Source of the DNA: Flavonifractor sp052065355
GTDB lineage: Bacteria; Bacillota; Clostridia; Oscillospirales; Oscillospiraceae
NCBI RefSeq assembly: GCF_052065355.1
Contig: NZ_JBQHUF010000003.1
Coordinates: 1 to 64,000, forward strand
Direction of reading: 5' to 3'
Length of the DNA stretch: 64,000 nt
Below, one piece after another: positions 1 through 6,418 of this stretch. How positions within the stretch are numbered: the stretch's first letter is position 1; each line of letters starts with the position of its first letter. Both the position numbers and the translations under genes were made by a program. Under the pieces are notes generated by a model that worked only from the letters and a program-made list of their open reading frames with translations, was not told the DNA's origin and ran no database searches.

Positions 1-153
1 GCCGTAGTGCCGCTCCACATAGCGCACCTTGGAGTTCTTGCCGATGTGGAAGGTGTGCACGCCGTCGTGCTGGCTGGTCTCGCAGCCGGTATTGTGGATG
101 CCGCAGCCCGCGGCACGGTTTTCTGCATCCTGCGCAAAAAGTTTACAGTTCAT
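1..153 (-). pseudogene. SufB/SufD-like Fe-S assembly protein, 5'-truncated fragment running off the window
   Basis: Reading leftward from an ATG at 153, the 51 visible codons include GCGIHN, SQHDGVHTF and KVRYVERHYG, the core motif series of clostridial SufB/SufD scaffold proteins. In full-length relatives (about 300 residues, as I recall them) this block lies near residue 90-110; here it begins near residue 16. An in-frame TAA sits immediately before the ATG and no Shine-Dalgarno sequence is present, because the ATG abuts a palindromic operator. The 5' third therefore appears to be missing. The C-terminus lies outside the window, so a short but functional relative cannot be excluded. Confidence 0.5.
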
Positions 154-212
154 TTATAGACGGAACCGTCTATAAGTGCTATCCTGTATAAAACAGACGG
201 TATCGTCTATAA
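154..212. promoter_or_regulatory. Two palindromic operator-like sites upstream of the antiporter
   Basis: Positions 154-175 form an inverted repeat with 10-bp arms (ttatagacgg / ccgtctataa) around a 2-bp centre. A second, less perfect copy lies at 192-212 and shares the agacgg...cgtct core. A TATAAT (208-213) is embedded in the second copy, 15 bp before the antiporter ATG. Two dyads overlapping a promoter suit a TetR/MarR-type dimeric repressor; the regulator itself is not in this window. Confidence 0.55.
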
Positions 213-227
213 TTTGCGCAGGAGAAG

Positions 228-1109
228 ATGGACATGGATATTCTGTTTGAAGTGTTGAGGCTTGTTGCGGCGGTCGTGCTGGCCTTTGCGGCGGGTAAGC
301 TCATTGCCAGGCTGAAGCTGCCGTCCATTCTGGGTTGGCTGATCGCGGGCATGATCATGGGTCCTCACGCCCTGAACCTGCTGAGCAGTCAGGTGTTGGA
401 TGCCCCGTGGTTCGGCGTGCTGGAGCACATCTTTGAGTGCACCTTCGGCCTGATCATCGGCACGGAACTGATCTGGAAGAAGATGAAACAGGCAGGTCCG
501 CAGATCCTGGTCACCACCATTACAGAGTCCCTGGGCACGTTTCTGGTGGTAAGCGCGGTGTTTGGCGTGATTTTTTGGTTCTCCGATGTGCCCCCCTATC
601 TGGCCTTTATGTTCGGCGGGATTGCCCTGGCCACCGCGCCCGCACCCTCCCTGTCCGTGGTGCGTGACATGGAGACCGACGGGCCGGTCACCAGAACACT
701 GATCCCCATGGCGGCCCTGGACGACCTGGTGGGGGCGCTGGTGTTTTTCCTAGTCATTGCCTTTGTGTCCGCTCATATTTCGTCCCAGGGGATTCCGGTA
801 CCGGTTATCCTGCTTTTGGTGTTCCTGCCGGTGGTCATCGGTGCCGTCACCGGCTTTCTGACGGGCAAGCTGCTCCGGCATACCCACACTAACAACGGGG
901 TGCTGACCGTGATGGTGCTGATGCTGCTGGCCTCCGCGGGAGTGGCCTTTTTCCTCAACAGCCTGCTGCCTGCGCCTGTGCTGAACTTCATGCTTATCGG
1001 CATGTCCTTCTCTACGGCGTTTGCCAAGCAGCACCTTGGTCTGCTCCCCATTAGAAAGCGTAAAAAATGGTCTCCAAAGCACATCATCACGGACTTCCAG
1101 ATAGGATAG
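228..1109 (+). pseudogene. Cation:proton antiporter (CPA-type), 3'-truncated
   Basis: The frame begins at ATG 228 behind an AGGAG motif and encodes a strongly hydrophobic protein with about eight membrane segments, including KLPSILGWLIAGMIMGP near the N-terminus and an acidic ALDD motif around residues 165-168, as in CPA-type monovalent cation/H+ antiporters. Family members run to about 400 residues. Here recognisable sequence ends near residue 265 (base ~1027), and the last ~26 residues are read from the antisense strand of the neighbouring ABC-F fragment. The missing C-terminal helices make activity unlikely. The dyad operators upstream imply it was once a regulated single gene. Confidence 0.7.
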
Positions 1110-1409
1110 TTCTCTCAACAGCTCCCATTCTTCCGCCAGCGGGCAGACTTCCGAGAGAATGTCCGCAGTTAATCTGTTTTTATTGCTAACAGGGTATGGA
1201 AAGTAATCAAATTGCACAGAGGCTTGTATTTTTCCATGGTATTCGTACTTTCCAAGCAGAAGATTTAGAAAAGTTGTTTTACCTCTGCCATTTCTACCAA
1301 TGAACCCAAGTTTCCAATCTGTATCAATTTGAAAATTGACATTTTCAAAAATGTTATCATAGCTGGATGGATAGGCAAAGGTAAGGTTCTCGACTCGGAT
1401 CATCGACAT
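1027..1409 (-). pseudogene. Lsa-type ABC-F ribosomal protection protein, N-terminal fragment
   Basis: From ATG 1409 (RBS AGGAGG just upstream) the frame reads MSMIRVENLTFAYPSSYDN, then Walker A GRNGRGKTT and the ABC signature LSNGEQTKVLL. This closely resembles the first ATP-binding domain of Lsa-family ABC-F proteins, which protect ribosomes from lincosamides, pleuromutilins and streptogramin A. Homology stops right after the signature, at about base 1027, leaving roughly 127 of an expected ~490 residues. Walker B, the interdomain linker and the second ATPase domain are absent, so no resistance is expected. The upstream attenuator is intact, which points to recent inactivation. Confidence 0.8.
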
Positions 1410-1446
1410 ATCGCATTCCTCCTTTATTCCGGGGATAAAGAACATA

Positions 1447-1482
1447 AAATAAGAGCTGCAAGAAAGTCAATTCTTGCAGCTC
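1447..1482 (-). terminator. Attenuator terminator of the ABC-F leader
   Basis: A perfect 12-bp stem (1453-1464 with 1471-1482, loop of 6) is followed on the minus strand by TTATTTTAT. It lies about 45 bases before the ABC-F start codon. Its distal arm can pair alternatively with the segment at 1546-1564, giving a terminator/antiterminator choice. Confidence 0.75.
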
Positions 1483-1545
1483 GTCACAGCATAATAGTAC
1501 CACCCCTATCAAGAGTGATACGCCTACGATATATCGAGTGAATAG

Positions 1546-1564
1546 ACTTTTAACTTTCTTGCAA
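1546..1564 (-). promoter_or_regulatory. Antiterminator segment of the ABC-F leader
   Basis: The transcript here contains attgcaagaaagttaaaag. It complements the leader-peptide coding sequence (1614-1631) almost perfectly, and through gcaagaaagt it also complements the distal arm of the terminator stem. These mutually exclusive pairings are what ribosome-mediated attenuation requires. Confidence 0.65.
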
Positions 1565-1610
1565 TGGGTACAATGGTACTGTAAAACACAGTATCACTGT
1601 ATATTCCAAT

Positions 1611-1634
1611 TTATTTGCAAGAAAAGTTAATCAT
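1611..1634 (-). CDS. Leader peptide MINFSCK of the ABC-F attenuator
   Basis: A seven-codon frame (M-I-N-F-S-C-K-stop) follows a strong GAGGTGAGGTGG ribosome binding site. Its codons form the first arm of the leader fold. A ribosome stalled here by an antibiotic would cover that arm, free the 1546-1564 segment to bind the terminator, and allow read-through into the ABC-F gene. This is the arrangement described for erm, vmlR and other ABC-F leaders; the assignment is from structure only. Confidence 0.6.
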   Translation of the reverse strand: MINFSCK

Positions 1635-1666
1635 CTTTCCACCTCACCTCTAATTTTATGTATGTT

Positions 1667-1695
1667 AGTGTATCACAAAGACACAAGCAAGTCAA
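1667..1695 (-). promoter_or_regulatory. Promoter of the ABC-F leader
   Basis: On the minus strand TTGACT (1695-1690) and TACACT (1672-1667) are separated by exactly 17 bp, and TG precedes the -10 as an extended element. Transcription would start near 1660 and run through the leader peptide and attenuator. Confidence 0.65.
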
Positions 1696-1783
1696 GGAAA
1701 AGGGCAATGATGATAATGAGTATAAGGCAGGGTACTTTCTGTTTTTGCTTCTCTGCGAGATATGAGATTTCGTAAAATCCGAT

Positions 1784-2251
1784 TTAGATGTTAAGGCTCA
1801 TGTATAAAAGCGGATAAGGATTGCCCTGTTCGTCAAGGTCTGTCCTTTTATAAACCTGAAAGCCCATGTGTTCATAAAAGCCCTTGGCCTGTGGGTTTTG
1901 CTCATTCACAGCCACCCGCTCTACGGCATAGGTTTTAATCCCATATTGGAGCAGGCGCTTTCCGAGCCCCTTTCCTCTTTCTTCCGGGGAAATGAACAGC
2001 ATTTCCAAGGTGCCGTCCTTGATCCCCATAAAAGCCCCGGGGCAGCCCCTATCATCTTCTGCAATCATCAAATGCGCAATTCCAGCGAGCGCCTGCGGTA
2101 CATATTCTTTTATCTTTTTGATTTCACTGTCCGACAGAAACAGGTGTGTCGCTCTTACAGAACTTTCCCATACCGTCAGCAGCCGATTTATGAAATCCGC
2201 CGTCCTGTTTTTGGTTTCTACTTCAATGAATCTCATTTTTCCTTTTTGCAT
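1784..2251 (-). CDS. GNAT-family N-acetyltransferase
   Basis: The 155-residue protein has a typical GNAT acetyl-CoA-binding core: the strand and loop LEMLFISPEERGKGLGKRLL around residues 82-101 (Q/RxxGxG/A type) and a C-terminal NPQAKGFYEHMGFQVYKRTD. It is the last gene of a cargo operon, 10 bp after the XRE regulator. The start is ATG 2251; an alternative ATG at 2236 is preceded by AAGGAAAAA and is also possible. Such proteins on mobile elements acetylate small molecules or protein termini. The substrate cannot be told from sequence. Confidence 0.8.
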   Translation of the reverse strand: MQKGKMRFIEVETKNRTADFINRLLTVWESSVRATHLFLSDSEIKKIKEYVPQALAGIAHLMIAEDDRGCPGAFMGIKDGTLEMLFISPEERGKGLGKRLLQYGIKTYAVERVAVNEQNPQAKGFYEHMGFQVYKRTDLDEQGNPYPLLYMSLNI

Positions 2252-2261
2252 ATCTAATTTC

Positions 2262-3062
2262 TCATTTTCTTCCCCGCTGCGGGTTTGGATTTTTCAGCAA
2301 GTCCGACTTCTGTGCAATCCTTTTCAGCCATTTCTTTTCCTCCTCCGACAGCTTCCCATAGTTCAGTTTGAGCCGCTTGCAGATAAAGGCCATCGCAGCC
2401 TGTTCCGGGTCGCTGTTTGGGCTGGCGGCTTCTTCGGCGGTCTGCAAGAAATCTTCCAGAGGATTGTCCTCCGGGACACTGAAAAAATCGTCCTTGTGGG
2501 CTTCCCGCAGGTCAAGGGCTATCTTGTTTATGTCCTGCTGTATCACATAGCGGCAAAAGCTGTCGTCGTCAATGTGGGCGGCGATAAGCTGTCGCAGCTG
2601 CGGGTCAGTCAAGCCGGGATTGTGTTGTTTCATAATCGTTGCACTCACAGCGTCCACAATGGCGTTTGCCCCCTGTACCTGCTTTGCCGCTATGCCGTTT
2701 ACATAGATTTCAAGGTCAGCCATGAGCCGGGGAAAATCCGGGTGCGTCGCCAGTTCACACAGGAGGGCATTATCCACCAGCCTGCTTTTCAAAAATTCAA
2801 TCATATCATCACTCAAACGCAGGTCTGCAAGATCGGCGTTTGGGTGATTTTTTGTTTCAGAACGGCACAGCAGATAATCAACGGACACTTCGTAAAACTT
2901 TGCCAGCTGGATAAGGGCATAGTGGCTGATGTCCTTGAACTTGTCCCCCTCATAGCTGCCTAACGCAGACTTGGAGAGATGGGTTTCTTCCGCAAGCTGC
3001 TCCAGCGTCAGGCCACGCTCCACACGCAGGTCTTTCAGGCGTTCTTGTATGGATAGTTCCAT
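2262..3062 (-). CDS. XRE-family helix-turn-helix regulator with C-terminal helical domain
   Basis: Residues 5-65 form an XRE/Cro HTH (LKDLRVERGLTLEQLAEETHLSKSALGSYE), and the remaining ~200 residues are charged and helical. The start ATG 3062 has a clear AAGGAGGGAG site 7 bases upstream. It lies between the P-loop kinase and the GNAT gene on the same strand, so it probably controls this cargo operon or the element's own transfer. Proteins of this size and layout are recurrent in clostridial mobile elements. No ligand-binding motif was recognised. Confidence 0.8.
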   Translation of the reverse strand: MELSIQERLKDLRVERGLTLEQLAEETHLSKSALGSYEGDKFKDISHYALIQLAKFYEVSVDYLLCRSETKNHPNADLADLRLSDDMIEFLKSRLVDNALLCELATHPDFPRLMADLEIYVNGIAAKQVQGANAIVDAVSATIMKQHNPGLTDPQLRQLIAAHIDDDSFCRYVIQQDINKIALDLREAHKDDFFSVPEDNPLEDFLQTAEEAASPNSDPEQAAMAFICKRLKLNYGKLSEEEKKWLKRIAQKSDLLKNPNPQRGRK

Positions 3063-3099
3063 GTTCTCCCTCCTTGTCTGCTCGACAAACTGGAATTGC

Positions 3100-3645
3100 C
3101 TAAAGCAGTAAAGCAGTACCCCTTACAATTTTTTCTTTTACTGCTGATACAGTATCTTTGACTGAGTGCGTAGTTGTATCAATAACATTTGATTCATAGA
3201 TTCCTAAATTGGAAAATTGTTCCCACATCGTTTCAACTAATTCAATATTTGTTTCTCTGTCTAACTTTGAGCGTTTGATAGCTCTCTTCATAGTTTCTTC
3301 TTTACTTGCTCTTAAAACGATATAGTGTACTTCATAATGCTCTTGAACAATGTTGAGCCACGGCTCTAAAAACCACGGTCCTACAATACCATCTACAATT
3401 ACATCATATCCACCACGAGCATATCGCTTCGCGGCTTCTAAAAATGCTTCAATGACAATCAAATTTTGCTCATTTGATTCTGGCAAATATGGTGGTATTG
3501 CCCCTTTACTCAAATAATGATAAAAGTCATCTGTGTGCATATGCACAGATTTTTCCAAATCCGATTCTTTTGCAACAGTAGATGCCGTTGTAGTTTTCCC
3601 CGTCCCCGGCGAACCTGTGATTACAATAATTCTACCTTGATCCAT
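3100..3645 (-). CDS. P-loop kinase-like AAA family ATPase
   Basis: The 181-residue protein opens with a Walker A loop GSPGTGKTT at residues 11-19. It has a DDFYHYL segment (residues 39-45) placed like the acceptor-binding loop of small-molecule kinases, and a VIVDGIVGPWF stretch resembling a Walker B strand. The whole fits the shikimate/gluconate/adenylylsulfate-kinase fold. RBS GGAGGT precedes ATG 3645. The gene is markedly AT-rich compared with its neighbours, which suggests separate acquisition. It heads an operon with the XRE and GNAT genes. Similar genes are annotated simply as AAA family ATPase; a phosphotransferase acting on an antibiotic or nucleoside is possible but unsupported. Confidence 0.7.
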   Translation of the reverse strand: MDQGRIIVITGSPGTGKTTTASTVAKESDLEKSVHMHTDDFYHYLSKGAIPPYLPESNEQNLIVIEAFLEAAKRYARGGYDVIVDGIVGPWFLEPWLNIVQEHYEVHYIVLRASKEETMKRAIKRSKLDRETNIELVETMWEQFSNLGIYESNVIDTTTHSVKDTVSAVKEKIVRGTALLL

Positions 3646-4025
3646 CTATGTGTTACCTCCACAACTTCAAATTTACTGTTCAGTTTCTTCCATTCTACCA
3701 CAATTCCGAGAGCGTGGAAATGGGGGGATTTTCAGGCAGATTTCCCACCTTTCGGATATACGGGACGGGCGGTCATTTCGGTGTAGACTTAGGTTAGTTC
3801 ATCGATGGACAGCACCTTGAAAACCGAATGACCGTCCGAAAAGGAATACCCCCGGCTGGGGAAGCACCGCAAGGAGCCGACTTCTGGACACTTTGTCCAG
3901 AGGTCACTTTGGGACAAGTTGTCCCGAAGTTATGGGGAGCGTGCCAACGCCGGAACACGCCGCAGGAATGGGGCAGGAAGCCTTTTCGGGGAGAACGGCA
4001 GCGGAAAGCAAAACGGAGGGAACGC
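3646..4025. promoter_or_regulatory. 380-bp non-coding region with three inverted repeats
   Basis: Three dyads occupy this gap. Arms at 3767-3782 and 3823-3838 match imperfectly (gggcggtcatttcggt / accgaatgaccgtccg). Positions 3884-3900 form ctggaca-ctt-tgtccag and 3911-3925 form gggaca-agt-tgtccc. The last two share a GGACA-N3-TGTCC core 27 bp apart, like a double operator. A weak minus-strand promoter (TTTCCA, 17 bp, TAGAAT ending near 3682) could serve the kinase operon. The region may hold element control or origin sequences; no typical MobV oriT was recognised. Confidence 0.45.
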
Positions 4026-4439
4026 ATGAAAAATAATCCCTACAAAGACTTGCCGCCGCTGGAATGCAGGCCGGACGGTTCCCTTTACCGCATGACCCCG
4101 GCGCAGCGGAAACGGGCAAGCGCCCTGATACGCCGGGAGTGCTGTTGCTGTGAGGACGGCAACTGCATTGCCCTTGACGATGGGGACACCTGCACCTGCC
4201 CGCAGACGGTTTCTTTCTCGGTCTGCTGCAAGTGGTTCCGCTGGGCAGTCTTGCCGCTGGACGGGGCGTTGGAAGCAGAGATTTTCCGGGATAAGGACTT
4301 GAAACGCTGTGCAGTCTGCGGCGGCGTGTTCGTCCCCAAATCCAACCGGGCTAAATACTGCCCCGGCTGTGCCGCCAGAGTTCACAGGCGGCAGAAAACA
4401 GAAAGTGAACGGAAAAGGAGGTCTTGTGTGGACAGTTAG
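4026..4439 (+). CDS. Cysteine-rich VLP-domain protein of mobile elements
   Basis: The 137-residue protein has about 15 cysteines in clusters: ECCCCEDGNC near residue 39, CTCPQ near 56, VCCKWFRWAVLPLD near 66, and a zinc-ribbon-like CAVCGG...YCPGCAARVHRRQ near the C-terminus. The CCKWFRxxVLPLD block is characteristic of the Cys_rich_VLP family, which is found almost only on Firmicute conjugative and mobilizable elements. ATG 4026 has GGAGGG seven bases upstream; the frame is open further upstream but without signals. Function is unknown; a zinc- and nucleic-acid-binding role is plausible. Confidence 0.75.
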   Translation: MKNNPYKDLPPLECRPDGSLYRMTPAQRKRASALIRRECCCCEDGNCIALDDGDTCTCPQTVSFSVCCKWFRWAVLPLDGALEAEIFRDKDLKRCAVCGGVFVPKSNRAKYCPGCAARVHRRQKTESERKRRSCVDS

Positions 4440-4550
4440 GAGCGAAAAAAGCCTTGATTTATCAGGCTTCGCAAGCCCCAAACCGGGGCGGGTGGTATAA
4501 ATTATCGCCCACCCCGGAAAACAGGCTTCTAACCGTCCACAAAACACGCT

Positions 4551-4946
4551 ATGACAAACACGATTTACATTCATCAGCCGGAACAGGCGTTCAGCTTCAC
4601 CCGGCTCCCCAATTTCCTCTTTGAAGCACCTACATTCAAGCCCCTGTCCAATGAGACAAAGCTGCTGTATGCCTTTATCCTGCGCCGGACGGAGTTATCC
4701 CGGGAAAATGGGTGGGCGGACGAGTATGGGCGGATTTATCTGTATTATCCCATTTGCGAGGTGGTTGACCTGCTCCGCTGTGGGCGGCAAAAGGCGGTGA
4801 ATACCCTGCGGGAACTGCAATACGCCGGGCTGATAGAGATCCAGAAGCAGGGCTGTGGAAAACCCAATCGCATTTACCCAAAATCCTATGAAGCGGTTCC
4901 AAACACCGACTTCAAGAAATCCGGTTATGGTACGCCGGAGGGCTGA
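4551..4946 (+). CDS. Replication initiator A, N-terminal (RepA_N) domain protein
   Basis: The 131-residue protein begins MTNTIYIHQPEQAFSFTRLP and continues with FKPLSNETKLLYAFILRRTELS and GRIYLYYPICEVVDLLRCGRQKAVNTLRELQ, the RepA_N domain with its winged-helix DNA-binding segment. Plasmid RepA_N initiators are about 270 residues or longer. This one ends right after the domain, and 12-bp direct repeats follow its stop. It could be a stand-alone short form common on clostridial elements or an initiator shortened by an early stop. Location before the relaxase is typical. Confidence 0.7.
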   Translation: MTNTIYIHQPEQAFSFTRLPNFLFEAPTFKPLSNETKLLYAFILRRTELSRENGWADEYGRIYLYYPICEVVDLLRCGRQKAVNTLRELQYAGLIEIQKQGCGKPNRIYPKSYEAVPNTDFKKSGYGTPEG

Positions 4947-4959
4947 AAACCGTACCCAT

Positions 4960-4993
4960 GAAGTACGGAAATCACCCGTGAGAAGTACGGAAA
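4960..4993 (+). repeat. Direct repeat after repA (two copies, 22-bp period)
   Basis: The 12-mer gaagtacggaaa occurs at 4960-4971 and 4982-4993, two helical turns apart, just past the RepA_N stop. It may be an iteron pair or the degraded coding repeat of an originally longer RepA tail. Confidence 0.4.
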
Positions 4994-5128
4994 CCGGACG
5001 GTATATAGAAATACAAAGATTAAAAGATTGATTTAGATTCTATCCATTCCAATCTTATCCGAGCTATTTCCGGCGGGATTTTCCCTGTGGAAAACCCCGG
5101 ATGGGAAAGGAATGGGGAAAGGAGTTTC

Positions 5129-6067
5129 ATGGCACAACACGCAATCTTGCGTTTTGAGAAGCACAAGGGCAACCCGGCAAGGCCGCTGGAAGCCCATCAC
5201 GAACGCCAGAAAGAACAGTACGCCAGCAACCCCGACATTGACACAGCCAAAAGCAAGTACAACTTCCATATCGTCAAGCCGGAGGGACGCTATTACCACT
5301 TCATTCAGAGCCGTATCGAGCAGGCCGGGTGCCGGACGAGAAAAGACAGCACCCGGTTTGTCGATACCCTGATAACTGCCAGCCCGGAGTTTTTCAAGGG
5401 GAAATCCCCAAAGGAAATACAGACATTTTTCCAGCGGGCGGCGGATTTCCTCATTGACCGGGTAGGCCGGGAAAATATCGTGTCGGCGGTGGTACACATG
5501 GACGAGAAAACGCCCCACCTGCATTTGACCTTTGTGCCGCTGACAAAGGACAACCGCCTGTGCGCCAAAGAAATCATTGGCAACCGGGCAAACCTGACGA
5601 AGTGGCAGGACGATTTTCACGCTTACATGGTGGAAAAATACCCGGATTTGGAGCGTGGGGAGAGCGCCAGCAAGACAGGCCGGAAGCACATTCCCACCCG
5701 GCTGTTCAAACAGGCGGTTTCCCTCTCCAAACAGGCCAGAGCCATTGAAGCCGCCCTTGACGGCATAAACCCGCTGAACGCCGGAAAGAAAAAAGAAGAA
5801 GCCCTCTCCATGCTGAAAAAATGGTTTCCGCAGATGGAGAACTTCTCCGGGCAGCTGAAAAAATACAAGGTCACGATCAAAGACCTTTTGGAAGAAAATC
5901 AAAAGCTGGAATCAAGGGCAAAGGCCAGTGAAAGCGGCAAGATGAAAGACCGCATGGAACGGGCAAAGCTGGAAAGCGAACTGGAAAATATGCAAAGGCT
6001 GGTTGGCCGTATCCCGCCGGAAGTGCTGGCGGAGCTGAAACGGCAGCAGCGAACAAGAGGGAGGTAA
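5129..6067 (+). CDS. MobV/Pre-family relaxase
   Basis: This 312-residue protein would nick oriT and stay attached to the transferred strand during mobilization. It begins MAQHAILRFEKHKG at ATG 5129, with AAAGGAG seven bases upstream; an upstream in-frame ATG at 5087 lacks a binding site. Motifs of the MobV (Pre/Mob) family are visible: HHERxxxxYxSNPDID near residue 23, and the metal-binding HMDEKTPHLH at about 123-132. The C-terminal third (residues 215-300) is charged and probably coiled coil. The relaxase depends on a helper element's conjugation machinery, since no type IV secretion genes are present. Confidence 0.85.
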   Translation: MAQHAILRFEKHKGNPARPLEAHHERQKEQYASNPDIDTAKSKYNFHIVKPEGRYYHFIQSRIEQAGCRTRKDSTRFVDTLITASPEFFKGKSPKEIQTFFQRAADFLIDRVGRENIVSAVVHMDEKTPHLHLTFVPLTKDNRLCAKEIIGNRANLTKWQDDFHAYMVEKYPDLERGESASKTGRKHIPTRLFKQAVSLSKQARAIEAALDGINPLNAGKKKEEALSMLKKWFPQMENFSGQLKKYKVTIKDLLEENQKLESRAKASESGKMKDRMERAKLESELENMQRLVGRIPPEVLAELKRQQRTRGR

Positions 6068-6072
6068 ACGCT

Positions 6073-6132
6073 ATGAACAGAAATTCAAGCTGCATGATGA
6101 AAAATAATCATACGGAGGACACTGGATGGTAA
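6073..6132 (+). CDS. Possible 19-residue peptide coupled to the downstream small gene
   Basis: A short frame MNRNSSCMMKNNHTEDTGW starts five bases after the relaxase stop. It ends TGG TAA across the ATG of the next gene (6126), which is the overlap expected for translational coupling. It lacks a convincing ribosome binding site and may be only a spacer. Confidence 0.25.
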   Translation: MNRNSSCMMKNNHTEDTGW

Positions 6133-6323
6133 AAAGCGAAAGCGACATTATTGATACAATACACACCGGGCAGGTCATTACTGACGAGAACGGCACACAG
6201 TATTTTGTATGTGGGAAAAACCGTATCAAAATCTCCGAACATTTTGCCGCTGGCGGTCGTCCGATTGGCGATCTGATTGTGGATGTCGTCCGGCACACGG
6301 CGGCAAGGGCAGCTTCTTCGTGA
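6126..6323 (+). CDS. Small recombinase-associated protein of the element
   Basis: The 65-residue protein (VITDENGTQYFVCGKNRIKISEHFAAGGRPIGDLI and so on) follows a good GGAGG site and sits between the relaxase and the serine recombinase. A short protein with this NRIKISEHF core, in this position, is a recurrent companion of large serine recombinases in clostridial mobilizable elements. It recalls the TnpW-type accessory proteins of Tn4451 relatives, though the resemblance is only by size, position and pattern. A role in directing excision or integration is inference. Confidence 0.55.
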   Translation: MVKSESDIIDTIHTGQVITDENGTQYFVCGKNRIKISEHFAAGGRPIGDLIVDVVRHTAARAASS

Positions 6324-6330
6324 CCCATCG

Positions 6331-6390
6331 TTGATACACGCCCACGCTTATGATATAATTGCCATAGAGCAAAAGTATTGTAAGCGTGGG
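6331..6390 (+). promoter_or_regulatory. Recombinase promoter enclosed by a 10-bp perfect inverted repeat
   Basis: TTGATA (6331-6336) and TATAAT (6354-6359) are spaced by exactly 17 bp. A perfect inverted repeat, cccacgctta at 6341-6350 and taagcgtggg at 6381-6390, places one arm inside the promoter spacer and the other in the leader. It could be a recombinase or repressor operator, or an RNA hairpin. Confidence 0.65.
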
Positions 6391-6418
6391 TTGTTTCTTT
6401 AGAAGGAGGATTTTTACG

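Noticed and set aside
4440..4550. Separate small gene between the Cys_rich_VLP and RepA_N genes
   Set aside because: Short frames here have no ribosome binding site and overlap the hairpin aagcct...aggctt. The gap is likely a leader or terminator.
4960..4993. CRISPR-like repeats
   Set aside because: Only two 12-bp copies with a 10-bp gap; no array, leader or cas gene anywhere in the window.
5000..5128. Classical MobV oriT upstream of the relaxase
   Set aside because: A short hairpin (ggattttcc / ggaaaaccc, about 5071-5096) is present, but nothing resembles the conserved MobV nick region, so no oriT is called.
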